Source: Conidiobolus incongruus B7586 (taxonomy: Eukaryota > Entomophthoromycota > Entomophthoromycetes > Entomophthorales > Conidiobolaceae). Taken from it: a DNA stretch of 64,000 nucleotides. The DNA is taken from contig JNEM01011211.1 of assembly GCA_000697335.1 (NCBI GenBank), positions 1 to 64,000 of the forward strand, read 5' to 3'. Shown here piece by piece: positions 39,851 to 51,804 of the stretch. The notes beneath the pieces were generated by a model, which worked only from the letters and a program-made list of their open reading frames with translations, made no database searches and was not told where the DNA came from. The position numbers were made by a program, and so were the translations under genes. Position 1 is the first letter of the stretch. Each line of letters opens with the position of its first letter.

Positions 39851-42000
39851 CTAATAGCCAATAGCTATATCATCACCTTTGCTATCTGATCCTCCGCTCA
39901 ATACTCTGACGCCTGTATTTTTACCTTTATGAGATCTAATAATCTGACCTCTACCAGTGATCATTCTCAGATAATCCGTTGTAACTTCAACTTTGTGGCT
40001 CAATTTGATCAATTCTTAAACAACTTCATCATCGATACTATCTTCAATCAATACTAAGGCATCTTTTGGAAGAATACAGAATCTTGACTTATCCAACGCG
40101 GTTTGAGGGGTGAAATTAAAGTGTTCTATACCTAGAACCACTTGTAAGTTACCTTGAGATTGCGTGAATCCTCCAATGATACCGAAACTCATGTATAGCT
40201 CATTATTCTTGAGGGCCATTGTCGGAATAATAGTATGATATGGTCTCTTTCCAGGAGCATAGCAGTTGGTAGCTTGGGGATCAAGGAAGAAATTACATCC
40301 CCGATTCTGGAGAGTAAAACTGCATTCTTTAGGAATGATACCAATTCCAAATCCCATATAATTTGACATAATGAATGAACATGCATTATCTTCAGCATCG
40401 ACGGTTGTCAAATATACTGTATTACTAAAACTAATTGGTGCAGCAATTTCAGTGTTGACATTAGCTTTGTTGGGATCGAACTATTCAGCACGTTTCCTCA
40501 AAAAATCTCTATTAATTAAGTCATTAGTTTTTAGTTTTGCGAAATCGGGATCTGTAAAATGGGATCTGGAACCTGCAAAAGCAATTCTTGTACATTCAAT
40601 CAACGTAAGCAAATATTCAACTCTATTATGTTCCATATGCTCTAAGCGGTTAATTTTACCAGATTTTTGAAGCTCTTCAGCCATTCCCAGTGCCAAAAGT
40701 GTAACAATTCCTTGACCATTCAGAGGAGATTTATAGATTTCGACACCTTCATAATTAATACTGATAGGTTCGCAGAACTCGGATTTATGACTGGTTAAAT
40801 CCTCTAAACTTACCTTACCGCCTCTTTGGCCGATTGCTTGAACTATGGCTTCTGCGATGCGTCCTTGGTAAAAATCATCATGTCCTTTTTCCCTACCTCG
40901 CGATTAGTTCTAAAACATTAGTGTATTATGTTCAAAATTACCCTTGCAATCATGCTAATACTAAATTTGCCTTGTTAAATGGAGCATCCTCAGTATTTCA
41001 CCTTCTTTTGAAGCTTTTCCATTTAAGAGCCTATCTTCAGCATTAGAGGAAGCTTTATTGAGTAGAGAGACAGCTCTTTTCCACTGTAATTATATATAAT
41101 TTTTCAATTTTTCAAATTTTAAATGGTATTGTTTTACATTTACCTGCATTGCTGCCAGAGATTCAACAGGATAACTATCATATATTATTGGTATTTTAAA
41201 ATAAATCCAACAATAAGTTTACCCATTGTCAGCCAAATCAACAGCACGACCAAAAATTTCACTAAGCCAATTTACCAGATCCAAAATTTTGAACAGTATC
41301 AATCTTTGCAGCTGCAGCACCTGGAACAGTAACTGAGTGGGAAGAGTCAACTGGGATTGATTCACTATTAGCCGGAATTGAGCTCATAAGTTCTTCGTAG
41401 CTGAGATTCTTAAGAGATCTAATATTGAGTTTTAATTAGTATTTAAAAGCCCCAATGATTATATGATTCAAATGTAATAGGTATCTCATAACCAATGACC
41501 AGTAATATGAAATGCAGTCACTCACTTTCCAGATCCATTAAGAGCATATACTTTCTTTTCTTTTGCTGAATAAAAGAGATAAAAAATATCTCCACCAATT
41601 CCAATACTACAAGGTTCAAAAATCATATGTCAATATTTCTAAAATCATTAACGAATAGATATCACTGCCCGTTATATTCAAACAAGCAACTGTAAATGAT
41701 TTAAAAAATTGATACTAAATCAGCTCTCATTTTAAGAATTTGAATTTGATTATGGATCCCTATAGCAATTGCTGCATCCTAATAAAAATATTTAGTATGA
41801 GTTTTTATATTATGTCCAATATCAGCTTACTGCAGCATTTCTTCCCCTTTTCAAGATATCAATACTAGCTTGAGCTGCTAAATGTTAGCTAGGCACTAAT
41901 AAGCTCAATGTTTCTGAATACTATAATAATATTTACCTAGTAGCAACTGTTCCATGAGTCGATTACACGGTGGATCGTCTCTAATTAAGTTCGAGTAAAG
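39851..42000 (-). pseudogene. gamma-glutamyltranspeptidase-like pseudogene
   Basis: The family is clear from several blocks. N-terminal: RRSTV...STHGTVAT and LAAQASIDILKRGRNAA (about 41990-41830). The region after the autocatalytic site: VDAEDNACSFIMSNYMGFGIG, LQNRGCNFFLDPQATNCYAPGKRPYHTIIPTMA and MSFGIIGGFTQSQGNLQVVLGIEHFNF (about 40400-40020). C-terminal: RGQIIRSHKGKNTGVRVLSGGSDSKG and a stop at 39851-39853. The closest flavour is the YwrD-like branch rather than classical GGT. In-frame stops (for example inside RRSTV*ST) and frame changes occur in several exons, while some intron borders remain recognisable. It is therefore a former multi-exon gene now dead. It lies next to the dead DNMT1-type gene and the dead transposon. 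Confidence 0.85.
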
Positions 42001-42419
42001 CTTTCTTTTTAACTGAATCAATTACTAGTAAAGTTTCGTTGTGTTTACTGTCAAAGATTATGATTTTTAATATTTTAGTTGATATCATCAATTCTTTTGA
42101 TGTAGTTGTGTATTTATATATTTGTTTATTCTTGAGATTGAGTCTTTGATCATATGACTTATTATAAGATAATTGATAACTCTTTTGTAATTAATATTAT
42201 TCAGCATATTTAGCCTAATTTAAACCAATATTGAGTTTATACTCGAGTAGTGATAAAATTACAGATCCAAGAAAAGACTAACAATGTATTACGAATATCA
42301 GTTTAATTAAAGATGATCTATTTCTCTACAATCTAGTAATAAAATGCTATATGAATCATTATATTAAATAGTATGAAGTTTATTTAATTCTCATTATTAA
42401 ATGATCTGGGTAATAATAT
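42001..42419. other. intergenic spacer
   Basis: About 420 AT-rich bases; no feature seen beyond the probable former promoter of the pseudogene on its left. Confidence 0.55.
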
Positions 42420-43411
42420 TTAATTAGGTATAGTACCATCTTTCAAGGCTTCAAAATGCTTAATCGTATTCTCTAACCCGAGCCAATAGCCTTCATCGTC
42501 TGGGTTACCCTCATGAAAGGTAGTGTGAGCAAAGTCTATTAACTTAAGGGCAATAGGTGAATATTTTAAAAGGTCTTCTTCTTCATCCTCTTCCTCGTCA
42601 TCCTCTTCCTCAGCATCATTGCCACTTTCTTCTTGCTCTTCGTTCTCAATATTTTCAGCTAGAACCTCTTCCCCATTCAAAAGCTTTTCCAATCGAATCA
42701 AATCGCCCTCATACACAAACAAAATAGAGCTACCATACATTCTTATTGGAATAGACTTAATAATAGGTTCTAGTTTCTTTAATTCAATCAAAAATAAATC
42801 AATCAGCTTTTGGCGAAGTGGTGTAGGAATTGAAAATGGAAGATAATTGATAAAAGCTTCTTGTAAAGCTGCAATGGTTAATGATAAACCGTAATTTCTG
42901 TCGTATTCTATATATTCTTCTTTGACGTGATCATATACCTTTGAAATTAAAATCAATGTCAATAGTATATTTATATAAAATATCCTATTACCTTCATTCC
43001 TGTTACACGAATACCTGTGCTATGACTCGTAGTAGCGTGAGCTTTGGCAATCATTCTAAGTTTTTTCTCTTCGGTAACGTTATTTTCATCATAGAGACGA
43101 GTGCCCATCTTCAAATCCAAAATACTAGGCTTATTGAAATAGGCAGACACATTTTGAATACAGATCATAATATCCTTCTTTTGGTCGTCATTTGAAGAAA
43201 AGATACCATCACCTTGAAAGCCTAATTTTTCACCCTCTCCCTCTGTAGTAGCTGTCAAAGTACCATAGAATTTGGGGATGAAGGGTAATAAGCTGGGAAA
43301 TTGGGGGATTTTATTGTAGAAGTCTTGTTCAAAATTGTTGGTGGGTTTAATAATTAAACTGTTGTCTTCGGATGTGGTGATGCCTTGGTGTCCCCCTACT
43401 TGATTTTTCAT
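42420..43411 (-). CDS. inositol polyphosphate multikinase
   Basis: Two exons, 42420-42938 and 42992-43411, encode 312 residues. The IPK-family signature PxxxDxKxG is PSILDLKMG (95-103). SSILFVYEGDL (about 210-220) matches the S-L-L-x-x-Y-E-G ATP-site strand. IDFAHTTFHEG (274-284) carries the metal-binding Asp of the DFG-like IDFAHt motif. An acidic insert rich in Glu/Asp fills about 235-262, as in yeast Arg82/IPMK. Phosphorylates inositol phosphates (IP3 to IP4/IP5) in the nucleus and cytosol. The small size and the absence of long extensions favour the multikinase over IP6 kinase, but the subclass is inferred. The ATG at 43409-43411 starts the frame. Confidence 0.9.
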
Positions 43412-43654
43412 GATTATTGAAATTGATTAATTGTTGATTGTTTTAAATTAATGGATATGATGAGGTCAAATCCAATTTAATATCTATTTTATCAATATGG
43501 GATTTAATTTTGGAAAATTAATATAAATAATTTAATATTTTTCTTAATAATATATGATCAAAATATAAATATTTTCATTTGGCTGTTAATTATATTAGAT
43601 TATAAAATTAACAAAATAAATTCAAGAATGAAATAGGCTTTTATTTTATTTAAA

Positions 43655-44346
43655 TTATAACTTGGCTCTGCCTTCATCCAACTTTGATAGAATATTATTA
43701 ATAAACAAAATAGCTTTTTTTCTCACATCCCTAACCCCAGCAAAATTTTTGGAATTATCGATCAAGTCTAACTTCAGTATCGTTTGTAATAATACCTCAC
43801 TCAATTTCAAGTATTGAGCATTCAACTTTTTTAACTCTTGCTGTTGATTGGAAGGTGAATAGTTAGACTGCAGATATTGGTTAACTTGAACAGGGAATTG
43901 ATCTATCTCCGATTGTATTTGATTGAGCGTATCGTCAACCGTTGATTTAACCCTTAATACGAGATCTTTTTCTTCATCTTCTAATTGGCTATTATCTTTA
44001 AGATCTCTCTATTAAATGCTATTAGTAACATGATCAATAGCCATCAATTGTGTGAATTACCGTAGTATTTCCAACAAAAATCAATTCACTATTCTCTTTA
44101 ATATGATATTGATTTAAATAGGCATTTTTATCAATCATTGGAACTAAAACAAATCCATTAATACTAACTAGAAATATAATTTTAGATGAAATTACCTCCA
44201 AAATGAGCCAATTTAACATTATCAATAGGGATACCAGTCAGTTCACTCACTCTTTTGTGTAAATCAATTAACTTCAATTGATCAATTTCAGATTGTTTTA
44301 AATTTAAATATTTATAAGTCTTATTGAAATCTAATTTAATGGGCAT
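43655..44346 (-). CDS. ubiquitin-like plus BAG domain co-chaperone
   Basis: Three exons (43655-44008, 44061-44167, 44196-44346), 203 residues. The N-terminal third has the ubiquitin-like pattern of BAG-1 proteins: LHKRVSELTGIPIDNVKLAHFGGVSINGF...LNQYHIKENSELIFVG. The C-terminal helices (NQYLQSNYSPSNQQQELKKLNAQYLKLSEVLLQTILKLDLI...VRDVRKKAILFINNILSKLDEG) form a BAG domain, whose last helix contacts the Hsp70 ATPase lobe; the expected role is Hsp70 nucleotide exchange. Intron 1 (44168-44195) is only 28 nt. This border is forced: the AG four bases further leads to a stop, and reading through the intron also meets a stop, whereas the chosen junction restores the expected FGGVSINGF. Confidence 0.85.
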
Positions 44347-45452
44347 CTTTTTGTTTTATATATTATTTAAAAGTTAATTGAAATTGTGTGGGTTTAGACT
44401 GCTTTAAGATATTTTAAATTAGTTGCAAATGGCAGATTATTATGGGAATGTAATCAATTAAGGTTACTTGAGTTAGTTGACTGATAGTGTAATTACTTTA
44501 TTAAAGTTAAATGGATACAAAAGTTATATTTAACCAAATTGATATATTGATTAGTATGAGATGATGAATTGTTAAAACATATTTTATGATTTATTAATTA
44601 CTGAGCCATAATGATATCTTGAATTAAATTTTTCATTTTTTGATTCAATGTTCCTTGGATAAAATGATTTAATAATTGGAATTTCATCAAATAAATGAAA
44701 TTATTAGGACCGTTAAACGTGAAAAAAACAATGATTACACATATCAAAAATATATATAAAATTAGCAGTTAGAAATATTAAACACTCACTAATACAAATC
44801 TACCACATTTTACATAGATGATGAATTACATAATATTATTAAAATTGGGAAAGAATTCAAAACTTTATTCATTTTGACATGTATTAATGTGATAAGAATA
44901 TTTTTTCCTTTGTGAATTAATTATTGAGAATATATCTCATAAATCATGAATAACTCTAAACATATATTAGAAGAACACAATTCTAACTGGAATTACTTGG
45001 AGTTGATTATTTATAAATTTTAAAAGATCATTAAAACGAACTTAGATTCACCTCTTTTTGTTTCTAGATCCAATCTTTAGTATTTGATATGTTTATAATA
45101 TAATATTCAAGTGTAGAAACTGAATAAAAATTATAGTGAAATATAAATTTATACTAATCTATAATATTATAAACGATTTAATAATATAAATATTGTTCAT
45201 TGAAAATAATATATTTCCAAGAAAATAATAAATAAAATTTCCATATAAAGGAAAAGGTAGAGCCGTAAAATTAAGTGGATGATGTGACGATAAAATGGAC
45301 TTAACCCATAGTAAATCAAATTAAAATCGTCACTTAATATAAAATATAATCCAATTGATTTTATCTCATTTATTGTAATTAAAAGAGTGAATATTCATTC
45401 AACTTTTGTTTAATATTCCTTACATCAAAAAATCAATTAATATAATCCAAAA
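44347..45452. other. divergent promoter region
   Basis: 1.1 kb of AT-rich DNA between the BAG-domain gene (leftwards) and V-ATPase subunit B (rightwards). Both promoters should be here. No distinct element recognised. Confidence 0.6.
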
Positions 45453-47356
45453 ATGTCGGATCCTAGATTGACTGCTGCTGAAGCTGCTAGAATTCATCAT
45501 GCTGCTATTACTAGAGATTACGTTGTCCAACCCAGAATTGGTACTATATTTATCCAATTTCTTCTATACAACATTATTAATTCTATTTAAATTTTAAGAC
45601 TATCGCACGGTTGCTGGTGTCAATGGACCTTTAGTTATTTTAGATAATATTAAGGTACTTAATATTTTCTATATTCCTTCTGTATTCATTCAGAATTTTA
45701 CTCTATTCAATAATCAACAGTCTTACACAATTTTATTAATCTTTCATCAATTCATACTAGTTCCCTAAATTCTCAGAAATTGTCAGCTTAACCCTTCCAG
45801 ATGGTTCTAAGCGCTCTGGTCAGGTTTTAGAAGTTCAAGGGAAGAAGGCTATTGTCCAAGTAAATATCAAAATGAATAAAATAATTCTTCATTTTAATCA
45901 ATACTAAATTAATTTTGATAGGTTTTCGAAGGTACCTCTGGTATTGATTCCAAATCGACTCGCGTTGAGTTTAGTGGTGAAACTTTACGCATGCCAGTCT
46001 CCGAAGATATGGTTGGACGTATCTTCAACGGCTCTGGTAAAGCCATCGATAAGGGACCTAAGGTATTTGCTGAAGATTACTTGGATATTGAAGGTGCTCC
46101 CATCAATCCTTACTCTCGTATTTACCCTGAGGAAATGATTCAAACTGGTATCTCTGCTATCGATACCATGAACTCTATTGCTAGAGGTCAAAAGATTCCA
46201 ATCTTTTCAGCTAACGGTTTACCTCACAATGAAGTAATTTTTTTCAATATTTCTATTATATAAAATTATCTAATTAATATAGATCGCTGCTCAAATCTGC
46301 CGTCAAGCTGGTTTGGTCAAGAAACCCACTAAAGATGTTCATGATGGTCACGAAGACAACTTTGCAATTGTTTTCGCTGCTATGGGTGTAATTATTATTA
46401 TTATTTCGATTTTTTATTCATTTTGAATATTAAATTACTATTTTTAGGTTAACATGGAAACTGCTCGTTTCTTCAAGCAAGAATTCGAAGAGAACGGTTC
46501 TATTGAACGTGTCACTCTCTTCCTTAACTTGGCCAATGATCCTACCATTGAACGTATTATTACTCCTCGTTTGGCCTTGACCACCGCTGAATACTATGCT
46601 TATCAACTTGAAAAGCACGTCTTAGTCATCCTAACTGATATGAGTTCTTATGCTGATGCCTTACGTGAAGTCTCAGCTGCTCGTGAAGAAGTTCCCGGTC
46701 GTCGTGGTTATCCCGGTTATATGTACACTGATTTGGCTACAATTTATGAACGTGCTGGTCGTGTTGAAGGTCGTAACGGCAGTATCACTCAAATCCCTAT
46801 TCTTACTATGCCTAATGATGATATCACCCATCCTATTCCTGATCTTACTGGTTATATTACTGAAGGTCAAATTTACGTCGATCGTCAATTATACAATCGT
46901 CAAATTTATCCTCCTATCAACGTCCTTCCATCTCTCTCTCGTTTAATGAAGAGTGCTATTGGTGAAGGTATGACTCGTCGTGATCATGGTGATGTCTCCA
47001 ATCAGCTTTATGCCAAGTATGCCATCGGCCGTGATGCTGCTGCCATGAAGGCTGTCGTTGGTGAAGAAGCCCTTTCTTCTGAAGACAAATTATCTTTAGA
47101 ATTCTTAGAAAAATTCGAACGCACCTTCATTTCTCAAGGAGCTTACGAAAATCGTACCATTTACGAATCTCTCGACTTGGCCTGGTCCTTACTCCGTATC
47201 TTCCCCAAGGAATTACTTAACCGTATTCCTCAAACCACCCTCAATGAATTCTACCAAAGAGATCGCAAGAACAGACCCCAAGTATCACGCAAGGGTGTTA
47301 GAGATACTGTTATCGACCCTCAAGAATCTGTTGAAGGTACTCTCATTGAAGCTTAA
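45453..47356 (+). CDS. VMA2: V-type proton ATPase subunit B
   Basis: Six exons: 45453-45540, 45599-45654, 45761-45859, 45922-46233, 46283-46387, 46448-47356, giving 522 residues. Near-complete match to the family: [33 protein letters not shown], the nucleotide-site loop [17 protein letters not shown] (degenerate P-loop of the non-catalytic B subunit), [55 protein letters not shown], and [24 protein letters not shown]. It forms the alternating A/B ring of V1 that drives proton pumping into vacuoles and endosomes. Codon use in the large last exon is strongly biased and GC-richer than the spacers. Confidence 0.97.
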
Positions 47357-48007
47357 ATGCTTTGCTTTTAATTTTAAATCATCTTATTCCTACTGGATTA
47401 ATATATACTTCAATTTTACTAATTAGTATCAATTCCTTTTTTATACCCTTATTTTTCCATTTTAATTTACCTGATCAATATGAATATGTTTAATTCTCTT
47501 TAAAACTTCATTCAATAGATTTTATCATCTGCTTAATATTCAATCAAATTATGCAAAATGCTAATTTTAATGTCTTATTACAATATATAATATGATAAAT
47601 ACTGAAGTTTATAGTGTCATACTCATATTAAAAAAACTATTAACCAAAAAAATGTTGATTGAATTCACATAATTTTGAGTATTTCATTGACTGATCTGAA
47701 TAATTTATCAGTGTAACTTATCCAAAATGATTAATTTATTATTGATTAGATTAATCCTACTGATATGTGGAAATGGCTTTATAGGTAATAATATCAAATT
47801 TTGACTTTTGGATTTTAAATTTCAATAAAAACTATTATAATCCTGAGTTTTGTTAATATAAAATTATCAAAATAATAGTCCAAAAAATGAAATTAATATC
47901 TCATATTGTAATATAATTCACAAATGATGAGTTGATTGGTTTGGCAAAAGTAGATTTGGAAAATTAATTTATTATTACAAAGACAACAATGTGATCATGC
48001 AACCGAC
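47357..48007. other. convergent intergenic region
   Basis: 650 AT-rich bases between the 3' ends of V-ATPase subunit B and adenosine kinase; should contain both polyadenylation regions. Nothing else seen. Confidence 0.65.
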
Positions 48008-49426
48008 TTACTCAAACTTCAATTCACCAGGAGGGTAGAAAGGTCCAGCTTGACGGATGACGACACCGGCGAGCCAGTGACCAGCAGCGACAGCACGGTC
48101 GATGCTAGAGCCACGAATGTATTCACTAAGGAAACCACCGACGAAGGCATCACCAGCACCGTTGGTGTCACAAATTTCTTCTTCAGAGATGGGAAGGATG
48201 GGGTATTCAGTGATCTTACCATTTTCGACAACAATGGTGGGTTCAGTACCTTGGGTGAAGACAACTAAACGAGGACGAGATTGGTTGACCTTAGGAAGAG
48301 CAGCGATTTTAAGGGCAATTTCTTTAACATCCTGAGTACCCAAATCGTGGGATTCAGAGTAGGCACGGGCTTCAATCTCGTTACCGAAGATGATGTCCCA
48401 GTAGGGAGCAACGGCATCCATTTGCTCCTTGAAGAATTGGGGAAGGAAAGGAGCAGACAAATTCATACAGAAGACCTTGTTGTTTTCAGCGGCGTGCTTG
48501 GCGACACGTTGAATGGAGGGGGGAGAGACGGTTAAGAAGAAACCGGCAATGTAGTAGAGACGGGCCTTTTCAACACGGCTCCAGATTTGAGGCTTGTCGA
48601 GGTGAGATTCCTTGAAGTTATTAGCAGCAGATAACTTAGCAATCAAGGAACTAAAATTGAAAATTAATTTAAATTCATTAATGCAAAGGTTATATACTTA
48701 CCGGTTGTGACCATTGATACAGGTACCACAAGTACCAGTGGGGGCGGTTTCGTCAATGTAGTATTCAACAGTTAAGCCGTCAGCTTGAGCAGCTTGGGTG
48801 AGCTTAGCACCAAATTCATCGTTGGAGATGGAACCAGTGAAGAAGGTAGAGTTGGGGGGTAACAAACGCTATTTAGGCAATTGAGCAAATTTAAACCTTG
48901 TTAATTTTTATAAATACTTACTTGAGCACCGCGTAAAGCATTTTGAGTGGCACCACCTGCAATATAGTAATTTCCAGGAATGGTAAGTAATTCAGGGAAT
49001 CTATAGAGAAAAAAATTTTGATAAGTGAGGATATTCGGAGTGGATATGTGTGCGAAAGTGTGTAAAAACACATTGGCAATAGAAAAGGTTGAAAAAGCTA
49101 AAATATAGATAACCCAAGCTACATTGATATTAATCAAGGTATTGTATTTTACTCTACCAGTGATTATTGATAAAGTTATCTTTTCTAAAAGCCTAGTATA
49201 AAATTTGATCATTAGAAAAAATTGACTTACAAAGGGTCGTGCTTTTCTTCAGCTAAAATTTGGTCATTGGCCTTCAAACCGTATCTAAAACACAAGGTCA
49301 GTATCTGTATATCTTTGAAAAAGGGGTGAGTATTCACTTGTCCAAGAAAGCTTGGTCAACAGTGGCACAGATATCGAGTAAGGGGTTACCCATACCGTAA
49401 ATAGCACCTTCAAATTCGTGAGACAT
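48008..49426 (-). CDS. ADO1: adenosine kinase
   Basis: Five exons (48008-48650, 48702-48868, 48922-49000, 49231-49284, 49338-49426) give 343 residues, the normal length. Phosphorylates adenosine to AMP, which also supports methyl-cycle flux. PfkB/ribokinase-fold hallmarks: N-terminal MGNPLLDICATVDQAFL, the substrate lid region PGNYYIAGGATQNALRGAQ, GTCGTCINGHNRSLIAKLSAA, FVMNLSAPF-like CMNLSAPFLPQFF, the FGNEIEA motif, and the anion-hole/catalytic Asp motif DTNGAGDAFVGGF near the C-terminus. Intron 2 (49001-49230, 230 nt) is several times longer than the other introns in the window. Confidence 0.97.
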
Positions 49427-51405
49427 ATTTATTATTTTTAATTATTGATTCAATTTTAACAATCAAGAAAAGCGAGGATATTTCAGTGATTAAACCCGAT
49501 ATATATAGTGTTAGTTTGTTCTGTCAAGGTGGATTGCATCACATCCAAATTGTCAAGTAGTTGTTGGCCATTTCCCATATTACCTTATATGGGAAGTTTT
49601 TGGTTGATGTAAGTTAGACTTTGGCCCATTCTTCCATATGATTGGATAATACAGATTCTTTTTTAAAAATATTGCATTATTGACGATTTGAAGAAAAAAA
49701 TTGAATAAACTATCAATATTAATGTAGTTTATTAATAAATTATACTTTTAAATATAATAGATAAGTGAACAAATTATTCATAAAAAATTATACAGAAAAA
49801 TTTCAAAAATTTTATGAGTGTATATCTTATAATTTTTTTGATATATAAATAATTTCATGAATTATATTATTCTTGTTTGATGAAAAGATTAATATGATCT
49901 ATTCGAAACAATAAGCCTCATTTCAATTTGTTCATTAATTTTTTTTGTATATTGAAATATTTGATAATTTTTTGAATCTGTATTCAATGATTATTAAATA
50001 AGAAATAATTAGAGTTAACAATCAGGTATCTCATTTTGATTTTCAAATTGTTATAATAATAAGAATCAAAATAACTAATCAGAACATACAATTCATTGTG
50101 GATTAAAATTAATAATTAGAATGCTGTCCATAATTAATATTCAAATCGATATAAAAAATATAATGCAATATATGTTATTTTAAATATATTATAATTAAAT
50201 TCCTTTTTTAATAAATATTTAAATATTTTAACAAATGACAAAAATTTAAAATATTCTAAATTATTCATCTCATAATTCAATATGATGGATATATACAAGC
50301 AGCCACGATTAGAAAAATCATCTTGAATAAATATTTTATAGGAATTTAATTTAGTTGTAATATATCTGTATATTTTGAGAAATATTGCAAAATATTTAAA
50401 TATTTAGCATAAATCAATAGCTCAAATGTCTAATTCTTTAAATTTTGGATTTTGAATATAATTAAAATTAATATGATTAAAATTTATTTTTGCATTAAAT
50501 ATTCCAGGAAATCACTATTTTGAATTTTAATTTTTCAATTATTAAAATTTTATTGATACAATAATATTGAAATTTCATTGAAATAAAAACATAGTATATT
50601 TTCAATTATGAGTATCAATTTTTGTTAATCATTTTATAATATTTTTCAAATTCAAAATTAACTTAAAAATACATTTACAAAATTGGTTTAAAATCTAAGT
50701 CATAAATAGATATACTTTTATAATTAATATCAATTTATAATATTTATATGATATTGATTTATATAGTAATTTACCATATTCAATATATATATATATATAT
50801 ATATATATTCAGCAATTTCCAATATTCATTTCAATAAAACCATTATTAATTTGTAAAATTTCTATTATGTAAGTGGTCAATTATAAGGATAAGACATCAG
50901 GTATATTTCAAAATCACTAAAGATGAATTTTGAATAAGGTCATTCAGGCTTTGATTAGATTAATTTTGAATTGATTTTGAGAGATTGAGTGTGATAAACT
51001 TAAATATAACTATTATTTAATCAACTGTTGGTGAGTTAGTATATTATAAATATGTTTCATCTCTAGAAGATTTTATGTAGATACATATATATATATATAT
51101 ATATAACTAATATTTGAATCAGGTATTCATTTGAATATTTAATAAATATAAATAATATTTATAATTTTGATTAAGAATAAATGTATTTATAAACTCTTCA
51201 CTCGATTCAATAGTTCATTGTATATTTTAATAGTTAAAATTATTTAAATCTAAATTAAAACAAATATGAATTTTATATAAAATCATGAAAATTTATTGAA
51301 TATGATTTCTATATAACTGAGTTGGGACTTCTATTATCCCATAACTAATTTAACTTAATGATTTGTTTAAATTTATATAAACTTTAATTTATTGAAACTT
51401 CAACA
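49427..51405. other. AT-rich intergenic DNA
   Basis: 2 kb of spacer with (AT)n tracts near 50787-50808 and 51083-51104. The left part should hold the adenosine kinase promoter. No other gene seen. Confidence 0.65.
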
Positions 51406-51804
51406 ATGCGACCATCAAAAGAGCATTTAAGACACATTTTATTATATGAATTCAACAAAAAAACGAGTGTAAACGATGTATACCAAAACATTATTAACAC
51501 ATATGGCCAAGGTGCAATCACGAGGGGAACTTGTCAAAAATGGTTCGCCAAATTTCAGAGTGGGGAAACAGATACTTCAGAAAAGCAAAGGGGAGGTCGT
51601 AAAGTCAAGTTTGACGTGAATCGCCTCATGGAAATACTACAAAAGGACAATACACTCTCAGTTACAGAAATTCAGCAGCAGATGAATGCTCCTCAGAATA
51701 CAATTCGTAGACATCTTTTTAGAATGGATATGATTAATAAGAATGGTCAATGGGTAAAGAAACCTTCCAGATCTAGTAGTAAGCAAAAACAGCAGCAACA
51801 ATAA
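51406..51804 (+). CDS. mariner-type paired helix-turn-helix protein without DDE domain
   Basis: 132 residues. Residues about 5-60 match the N-terminal HTH of mariner/SETMAR transposases (HTH_48 pattern: LRHILLYEFNKKTSVNDVYQNI...YGQGAITRGTCQKWFAKFQSGETD). RGGRKVKFDVNRL is the linker. Residues about 70-110 (LMEILQKDNTLSVTEIQQQMNAPQNTIRRHLFRMDMI) form the second HTH, and NGQWV corresponds to the family's k-x-G-x-WVPH end. Thereafter comes only a Ser/Lys/Gln tail. No catalytic DDE/D region follows; downstream DNA is AT-rich spacer. The stop at 51802-51804 is a TAA inside a CAA/CAG tract, and glutamine codons continue after it for a few triplets. It could be a domesticated DNA-binding protein or a truncated element; no terminal inverted repeats were found. 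Confidence 0.65.
   Translation: MRPSKEHLRHILLYEFNKKTSVNDVYQNIINTYGQGAITRGTCQKWFAKFQSGETDTSEKQRGGRKVKFDVNRLMEILQKDNTLSVTEIQQQMNAPQNTIRRHLFRMDMINKNGQWVKKPSRSSSKQKQQQQ

Noticed and set aside
45453-49426. Many long antisense frames opposite V-ATPase B, adenosine kinase and the isomerase.
   Set aside because: They are shadows of strongly biased codon use in highly expressed genes and show no homology.
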